24,185 nt of DNA, taken from positions 1 to 24,185 of the forward strand of contig JAIPMN010006022.1 in assembly GCA_020650975.1 (NCBI GenBank), in the 5' to 3' direction. The DNA comes from Apostichopus californicus (lineage: Eukaryota; Echinodermata; Holothuroidea; Aspidochirotida; Stichopodidae). A program made the translations under genes and the position numbers. Position 1 is the stretch's first letter, and every line of letters begins with the position of its first letter. The notes beneath the pieces were generated by a model. The model had not been told where the DNA came from. It was given only the letters and a program-made list of their open reading frames with translations, and searched no databases. Positions 18,040-24,185 of the stretch are shown here, one piece after another.

Positions 18040-18400
18040 GGTTTATCAGATTTACAAATTTTTCAGACTTTGTGACCTCTGTTGACTTTGTACCTCCACC
18101 AAATTTCAAAATGGTACCTGAATTCACAAAATTAAATGTATATACACAAAGTATTGACTTCAACCATGATATAACTTTTGAATTATCATGTTAACAAGGT
18201 TTCAAACTTTCACATCTGTTGACCCCAAATGACCTTTGACTTTCACCAGTTTCAATATGGTCACTGTACTCACCTTTGGGGATCTACATACAAGTATGAA
18301 CTTCAACCAAGTTGTACTTTTGATATATATGGCATTTACAAGAAAGAGCAGGGATCATGGATTCTACACACATACTCATACACACATAAACACACACATT
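18040..18400 (-). repeat. Dispersed ~145-bp repeat, two monomers plus CA-rich end
   Basis: Blocks CTTTGTGACCTC, CCAAATTTCAAAATGGTACC, TTATCATGTTAACAAGGTTT, TTGACCCCAAATGACCTTTG, TATACACAAAGTATTGACTT and TACATACAAGTATGAACTTC recur in two monomers. They end in a CA-rich stretch (18367-18398), as in the copy at 3390-3700. TGACCC-CAAA-TGACCT-T-TGACT (18219-18241) preserves the DR4+DR1 half-site layout seen at 4252-4274, in reverse complement. Confidence 0.7.
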
Positions 18401-19164
18401 ACCATTGAAGAGATTCCTTTTGTCCTGAGCAAGGAACCAAACATTGCCACTTTTTCTCAAACTTCAACAAGAACTAATGCCTACCATCTTTAAATGACAA
18501 GCAAACACATCTATCATTATTGGCCTGGAGCCCTGGACGATAGAGACGCATCAAACAAAATTTCCAAACAACTAAATAAAAACCAACTTCCAGTTGAGAG
18601 ATATGACAGTGTGCCTTCAAAATCTAAATAGGACATCATGATTATTGGGCTACACATATTTACATTTTGAAGGGTATTCTGTATTTATTGCAATATTTGT
18701 TTTCTTCAATAGTTATGGATTGCAAATATTGAATCCAAACATGACCTCATGTCGGCATGGGTTTCATTATCATCACATTTTACATGAAGTTTCAAAATGA
18801 AAAGAACAAAGAGATAGTCAAAGATTTCATTTGGTTGTAGCACTATGACCAGTCCTCTAACATCAGTACATCAGTTTTGAACCACAATATTTGTCAATTG
18901 GAGCAATATTTTCCATTGATATCTGGCAGAGTATTCTCCCTAAGACATCTTAGTGTTTAATATGAACACTACTAAATGTCCTAGAACCATTTGATTGTCA
19001 CAGCCTCCGGTAGTTTTAGAGTATTGGTGATCTCTTAAGTGGCTGTAACCTGGTTGCTTAATTGTACAAATACTAATACTGTAGTACTTTTGAATTGAAA
19101 AAAAAACAACAACAAAAGATTAAGAAGTAATAAATAATTGACATCTCTTATTGTTTTGTTTCAG

Positions 19165-19267
19165 ATTGCTTAATAACTTGAGGCAGACCAATGATGAGTT
19201 TATGGAATATTGTCAGGAGCTGAGAGGAGCAGCCAGACAGTCTCTGGACTCACTGCTCTTACTACCG
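19165..19267 (+). CDS. RhoGEF (DH domain) exon with LLLLP core
   Basis: A 103-nt exon lies between acceptor TTGTTTTGTTTCAG and donor GTAAGT. Its first base completes the Glu codon from the exon at 12978, then 34 codons follow: LLNNLRQTNDEFMEYCQ, ELRGAARQSLDSLLLLP. SLDSLLLLP is the DH-domain helix that in nearly all RhoGEFs runs into PVQRxPxYxLLL; the exon stops at the Pro, in phase 0, so the next exon should begin with VQR or similar. I could not find that exon in the remaining 4.9 kb. This is the most diagnostic exon of the gene. Its 3' half is duplicated 106 bp downstream. Confidence 0.85.
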
Positions 19268-19296
19268 GTAAGTTTGATGTTGTCATGGTTACTATT

Positions 19297-19373
19297 ATGA
19301 TGAGTTTATGGAATATTGTAAGGATCTTAGAGGAGCAGCCAGACAGTCTCTCGACTCACTGCTCTTACTACCG
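19297..19373 (+). pseudogene. Tandem duplicate of the RhoGEF exon's 3' part and donor
   Basis: 19297-19402 repeats 19191-19296 with 7 differences in 106 bp. It copies the last 77 bases of the exon (NDEFMEY... to ...LLLLP), the GTAAGT donor and about 29 intron bases, but not the 5' part of the exon or its acceptor. In the copy Q becomes K, E becomes D, and two Leu changes are silent. Reading from the true exon into the copy hits TGA in the intron (GTTACTATTATGA), and 106 is not a multiple of three. Use of the second donor would therefore disrupt the protein. The copy is most likely an intronic remnant. Confidence 0.9.
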
Positions 19374-19771
19374 GTAAGTTTCATGTTGTTATGGTTACCA
19401 TTATGAGGATGGCATGCTGTATTTACATTGTTACTAACTTACATGTCTCCTTTAACGTTTGTGCTCTCCTCACACTGTTGATCCTAGAGCCAACTGATAA
19501 TCACTTAGCACTGATCCAGCAAGTGACCGACACTTTTATTTAGTGCATCTGAATGGATTTCTGACTCTTAAGGATAGACCACATACCACAGGAATGCTTT
19601 AATATATGGTAATTTACAGAGAGAATGTTAAAGCATATGATCTGTGTTAAACAACAAGATTGACCCATCATCACTTATTGACATTGCTTGGACCCTTGCC
19701 AAGTGCAAGAAGTTTATCAACAAAAGATTGACTTAACAACAACAAGAATTCAAACAAATCAATTTAATTAC

Positions 19772-20095
19772 CTTCAGTTTTTGTATGTTCTCAACAAGAA
19801 CATTGTACCAAGACATTTGGCTGAACTCATCATGTTGATGTAAACCATAATTTGATGGGAATAAACAGTTTTGAATGTTTGGAATTATTTCATCTTGAAA
19901 GAGCAAACTAGTAGTGGAGAAGTAGAGTTCTTTGGACAGATCATCATTCAGTTGACATTCATTTAGTGGAGAGTGTCCCTCTTCTGTATGTATACATCTA
20001 TCATTTAACTTACTTGATTTGAGTTCACTTTGAAGTTTACTCTCATGTAATAACCACTCTTTGTCCCTGTCAGTCTTCATCATGCTATGTGTCAG
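19772..20095 (-). CDS. Possible exon of an antisense gene, product unknown
   Basis: The minus strand carries acceptor CCTGTGTTTGCTGCACTAG, 108 open codons, then donor CTGAAG|GTAATT, giving a phase 0/0 exon. The peptide starts LTHSMMKTDRDKEWLLHES, continues KLQSELKSSKLNDRCIHTEE and ends SWYNVLVENIQKLK. It is hydrophilic and mixed, without low complexity, and looks protein-like, but I recognise no domain. A frame this long is expected about once or twice by chance in a window of this size and composition, so the splice sites are the main support. It is opposite the RhoGEF gene, so it would be a nested or overlapping antisense gene. It could be spurious. Confidence 0.3.
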
Positions 20096-21446
20096 CTAGT
20101 GCAGCAAACACAGGAATTATACATGTTAAGGTTATACAAAGTTTAAACCTCACTTGTGGAGCAGTAGTGTGGTTTCCCTAACAAGCCTATTAATATCCAG
20201 ACTGTTTTGGGACCATACCTGTTAATGTGTCAGAACTAAGTAATATTTACCGTGCCTACAAATCATCCCAACTCCTCTCTTACTCAAATCTATGCTGAAG
20301 TGCAAAGTTAGGATTGCGTGCAAAGCCCTGAAAGTTTCTCTGTTATATTCTGATTACTTTAATTTTAATGACATACCTTGCTTGTCACAGTAATTTTAGT
20401 TAGTAGCCCCTCGAGCATAACAGTACACAGAGCGTTACATGATATACCTCAATATCGGTCTGAAGAAATTGACTAGGGACAAGCAAAACTTCTTTTAAGT
20501 AAAGGACCAAAGAATATTTTCAGCATGCTTTCTGGTTTTGCTTTCAAATTAATAATTTTTCTCCATATATTTTGTTCTCTGATTTTGTGATATCATTTTT
20601 GATATATATGTTGTTTTATATCTGAAAGTCATGTGGAGTTCAAGGACAGGGTAGTCTGGCCTGTTGGTGTATAAATCCTTGTTATCTGTCACTGTTGATT
20701 GAGGTTTGCTTCAGGACTATGGTTTAGCCTAAGACCCATGCCATGGTTTTGATATTTGTTTGAAGAGATGCACCTTAAATTTGGTGTATGGAAACTCTTT
20801 AAATATTGGTACCTAGGAGACTTTTCATGGGTAATATGAACAAAATTCAGGGCATTGGTTAAACAAAACAAACATTTTCAATTTACTGTCTTTTTATGGT
20901 TATTATAATCTTTGTTAATGATGGATGCTGCAGTTAAACTAGAAATTAATATATTTTGCACCTGGCTCGAAAGAAAAAACTTTAATCGTTTCACTGTAAG
21001 TTATGTAAACATAAGTTTGGTAGAGTTACCATGCACTTAGCTGAACTTGGAAAGTTGTCATCATTTCAAAGTAACATTTGGGGAGCAAATTGTTTTTATT
21101 GCATTAATCCCTGATGTTGCTTTCATAACTATATTCTTACAAACTCCAGTCTACTTAACAACAGATTAATCCCATTCATTGTGTTAACATATGCATTGAG
21201 TGTACGATGCTGTTTACCCAGAACAACAGGTGCTATAAAATGATGACAACTACAACATTGCCGAGTACCTTGAATATGCAAATCAGCTTTGTCCTTGGTA
21301 CATATTGCAAGACAATGTTGCATCTATACAAAACATTGAAAACATTGAATCAAACATTTCTCCCTGTGTCATACTAATCTGCCTTGTATTAAGGTCATTG
21401 AATAGAAAAAGTATTATAAACAATGACATATAATGTACTTAACTTG

Positions 21447-21459
21447 TGACCTTTGACCT
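21447..21459 (-). promoter_or_regulatory. Consensus DR1 nuclear receptor motif
   Basis: TGACCTTTGACCT is the exact reverse complement of AGGTCAAAGGTCA. Further half-sites follow (TGACCC near 21497, TGACCT near 21517). The flanks do not match the dispersed repeat, so this copy seems independent. Function is not shown. Confidence 0.4.
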
Positions 21460-23862
21460 GAAATATAGATCCTCATTATTATATCCCTTGCCAGTGACCC
21501 TTATTCTCCCCTGCCTGACCTAATTTTCAACCCAAGGACCTTGATCACTGAGCCTCTTTTTTCACTCCATCTGTCACCAAATGCTTGGCAAGATATTTAT
21601 GGAGAATTAACTGGGTGGATTACTTGCACCTGCCACACTAGCCATCAGTTCTCCAGCTAGCCCTCCACCAGTAGTACATCGCTGGACATGTAATAGTCAC
21701 TGATTGTACAGTCATTATGTAGTCAATCTTAACCAAAGGGTCCTAACATCACTGTGGCAGCCTAGTGTTCTTGAAGCATCAAAATATTGAATTTGCAAAG
21801 GAAATGATTTAGTGTTGTGATCCTTTGTAACAGTTTTGAAGGCAGTGAAGTTTGTTTCCTATGCAGGTATTGCATCACAAACTTGGAACTTGCTATACAA
21901 GTTCAAAGATGTATACCAGTTTATGTGCTCAAGATCCAAAGTATTTTATAAGAGACAAAATTCAGAGCTTTCAAAACAGCGACACAAACTTGAAACATTA
22001 AATTGTTCCTAGTTATTATACGCTATGGTTCCCTGTGTAAAGCAGTTTGAGCATTTTTACTGCATAAGTTACTCACTGATGCCTGTAAAATACTAACATA
22101 CTGTAATTTGGAAACAACTGGCACTGTCTGGTTATGAAAAGTAACCAATGTGATTTGTTAACATAGTTTGTGACTATGTGTGAATACTATTTATTCATTT
22201 TACTTAAACATACCGTCTCCAACAAATACTATGCACACGTTTCACAAATTCAGTTGCATTTTACACTTCAGGCACCCTTTAAATTTGATATTCCTTTTAG
22301 TGGAAAGGGGTTATGGGATTATAACAGACAGTCATCTCTGAACAAACATATAAAAAAGTATTTCTGGTATTAAAAGCCTGTAGACAGTAAAAACAATAGA
22401 TGAAGAATAGTCACCCATCTGTATCTTATAAAAGTGGACCCTTGGGGATACGACCCAAAAATCCTACAATTTTATGGTTTGACAAGGACCTCTCTGAAGT
22501 CAGTAGAGCATTTAATTTTAGTAATGCGTGAGGCTTTTGTTCCAAATTTATAGTTAGGTGTGACCAGAGGTCAATACCTCCTTACAATCTGACATTTTGA
22601 CATGGACAGGACTTTCCTCATGGAATGATTCAGAAGATATATTGGTTGGAATGCAGAAGAATATTTTGCCTGATCTTCTTCACTTGTTTGAGATGTCTGT
22701 AATTGATGAAAATACCAGTGTATCAATTAATAAGTTGCAAATAGTAGAATTATTTTTTTTAAGTTTCCATTTGTTATTTCATGCTCAACAAATTTAGTGT
22801 CTAAGTGATACATTTCGAATTGTTGTTTACCAGTTTAAATCTTTAAAAATTAGGTTTCTTGTAACAGTGTTCCAAACTAACCTGTCTCCATTAAGACTAT
22901 CCATTCAGTTAACTATATAAACTTAATTTATATCACTGTTAAATCACCATTTTCTAATCCTTGTTTTTATCATGATTTGTGTTGTGTTTTAGTGTAACTG
23001 TGTATGACTGATTTGTTAAGGCATGGTGGCCGGGATATCAGTCAAGTCATTTCCAATACTGCTCAGTGAATGAGTGATCATATGACATCACTGTAAAGCA
23101 CTATTTTACTGTGAACTAGTGTACAAAGTACTACAAACTCACTCGAAATACATCCATGCCACCATCAAGAACATGGCATCTCTAAGGGTGACGCAGAAGC
23201 ATGAGTCCGAGATTTACTTCTTGGAAATAAATATATGAATAGGTAACTAAGCTGTCCCTTTGGAATACTAGAGGCTATGTATTATAGTCACAAAATACAT
23301 TGCTTTGAACTTTATATCGAAACCAACTTTTATAATCTCAATTAGTTGAGGCAAGTTTAGATTTCTAAGTGTTGAGCCTCTGTTCTGTTAAAGGTAAGGT
23401 CCACTGTAATAATTCAAGTCAGTTTTACACTGTCAGTTAAATTCTAGTAATGATGTCATAATGAAATAGGAAACAGACAAGATGTTTAGTATTTTTTAAC
23501 AGTAATTATGGAAACCAATCAGTAAATGTACAAGAGTTTGAACAAACCAAATTTTCTTTGAGTAGTATTTGTGAATTGAATTTGTTATTGGTTTGGTACT
23601 TCTCCTTTAACATGGTCATCTGCTATGATGCTGTATCTGAACAGGTCAGTTTGCACAAAATAATAAGGCTAAGGCCATGTATGGGTCAATTTTGATTGGG
23701 TTTCTTTGAAAGTTTTTGGATACATTTAAGCTGAAGCATAATTGCCATTTGAGCAGTAGAAGTTGGACATCATTTTGGAAGCACTTGAGTTTTTATCGAA
23801 ATCTAGAAAACACTGGAAGGATAGAGTGAGGGATGAGTAGAAAGGTAAGCTGAATAATCATT

Positions 23863-23892
23863 GCTAGTAGATAAGATGCTAGTAGATAAGAT
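23863..23892. repeat. 15-bp tandem duplication
   Basis: GCTAGTAGATAAGAT occurs twice head to tail, followed by AAACATAAACAAC. It is a minor local duplication. Confidence 0.85.
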
Positions 23893-24185
23893 AAACATAA
23901 ACAACCTTCATTGGTAGTAATTAGCTAAACATCTAATTCATATCTGTGGTATCCATGGTAATTTCATTAACTCATCAGTTAACTTGTAGTAAATATGTTT
24001 GCAGAGACTTCAACCACAATTTAGGACCTTGTGAATATTGTTAAAGTTGCAATTAAAGAGGTTATGAAATGAAAAATTTCTTGTCTTAGAATGGTTTATC
24101 TACATTACTACAACACCACCCATGCACAAATTTCCGTAAATACGGCTTCAAACGCCAGAAATTCGCTGTCAAAGTATTCCCCAGA

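Larger units (their letters stand above)
13048..19164 (+). other. Large RhoGEF intron with repeats and G-rich motifs
   Basis: Just over 6.1 kb between phase-2 junctions. It holds a candidate cassette exon (13159-13206), two copies of the ~145-bp dispersed repeat (13624-13750, 18040-18400), G-rich motifs (13865-13910, 16158-16194) and an 18-bp minisatellite (17152-17256). The remaining stretches (about 13750-16150, 16200-17050, 17280-18040 and 18400-19164) show no gene or element I recognise. Confidence 0.6.
20096..24185. other. Long non-coding stretch, probably RhoGEF intron
   Basis: I searched the plus strand for the next DH exon (VQRxPxY, phase 0) and for PH-domain exons, and found none. 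An open stretch after the acceptor CCTATGCAG (21867 onward) starts in phase 0 but lacks DH motifs. Only a DR1 motif (21447-21459) and a 15-bp duplication (23863-23892) stand out. Confidence 0.45.

Noticed and set aside
18236..18493. 85-codon plus-strand open frame
   Set aside because: Most of it lies in the dispersed repeat and a CA microsatellite (His/Thr run), so it is not a gene.
19487..19525. Short open stretch after GATCCTAG with donor GTGACC
   Set aside because: It would need phase 1, but the exon before it ends in phase 0, and it lacks the expected VQRxPxY.
21867..22001. Phase-0 open stretch after TTTGTTTCCTATGCAG as the next DH exon
   Set aside because: It reads VLHHKLGTCYTSS, with no DH motif, and runs to a stop without a convincing donor.
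22561..22573. TGACCAGAGGTCA as an oestrogen response element
   Set aside because: The half-sites are everted rather than in the inverted order GGTCAnnnTGACC, so it is not a canonical element.
24133..24156. Small palindrome CCGTAAATACGG near the right edge as a transposon end
   Set aside because: Only five base pairs of stem, and the window ends too soon to see more.

Overview
This is a stretch of animal nuclear DNA, AT-rich (by eye, roughly a third G+C). It holds decayed retroelements, satellites and long introns, with only a few short coding exons. There is no operon structure, no CRISPR array and no rRNA or tRNA gene that I can see. The repeat style (an RTE/BovB-like LINE, a LINE tail made of GATAA repeats after AATAAA, and dispersed ~140-bp repeats carrying TGACCTTTGACC) suggests a marine invertebrate, perhaps an echinoderm or another invertebrate deuterostome. 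That assignment is inference.

Layout. Positions 1-2377 hold a minus-strand, 5'-truncated RTE-like LINE with dead endonuclease, reverse transcriptase and C-terminal parts, broken by a 53-bp perfect foldback duplication at 1763-1873. A short plus-strand Ty3/Gypsy integrase relic lies at 2941-3075. Positions 3390-3700 and 4110-4570 carry the same repeat family in opposite orientations; it contains nuclear-receptor-like half-site arrays. A 28-bp minisatellite fills 5282-5920, with an unrelated insert. Positions 6075-6185 and 11733-11845 are two inverted copies of another dispersed repeat. LINE or SINE 3' tails lie at about 7593-7675 (+) and 11096-11465 (-).

The one gene I can support is a plus-strand Rho guanine-nucleotide exchange factor (DH/RhoGEF domain). 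It is recognised from four short exons whose splice phases match: 8872-8972, 12334-12379, 12978-13047 and 19165-19267. Together they encode about 106 residues ending in LLLLP, just before the place where DH domains carry the conserved PVQRxPxY segment. The exons before and after are not visible, so the gene runs beyond the window or I missed them. A possible 48/45-nt cassette exon lies at 13159-13206. The 3' part of the last exon and its donor site are tandemly duplicated (106-bp period) at 19297-19402. A 324-nt open stretch with good splice sites on the minus strand (19772-20095) may be an exon of an antisense gene.

The rest is intronic or intergenic sequence with simple repeats, three G-rich quadruplex-type motifs and an 18-bp minisatellite inside a small open frame. 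I found no convincing new biological system. The best leads are the foldback duplication, the partial exon duplication and the repeat-borne receptor half-site arrays.
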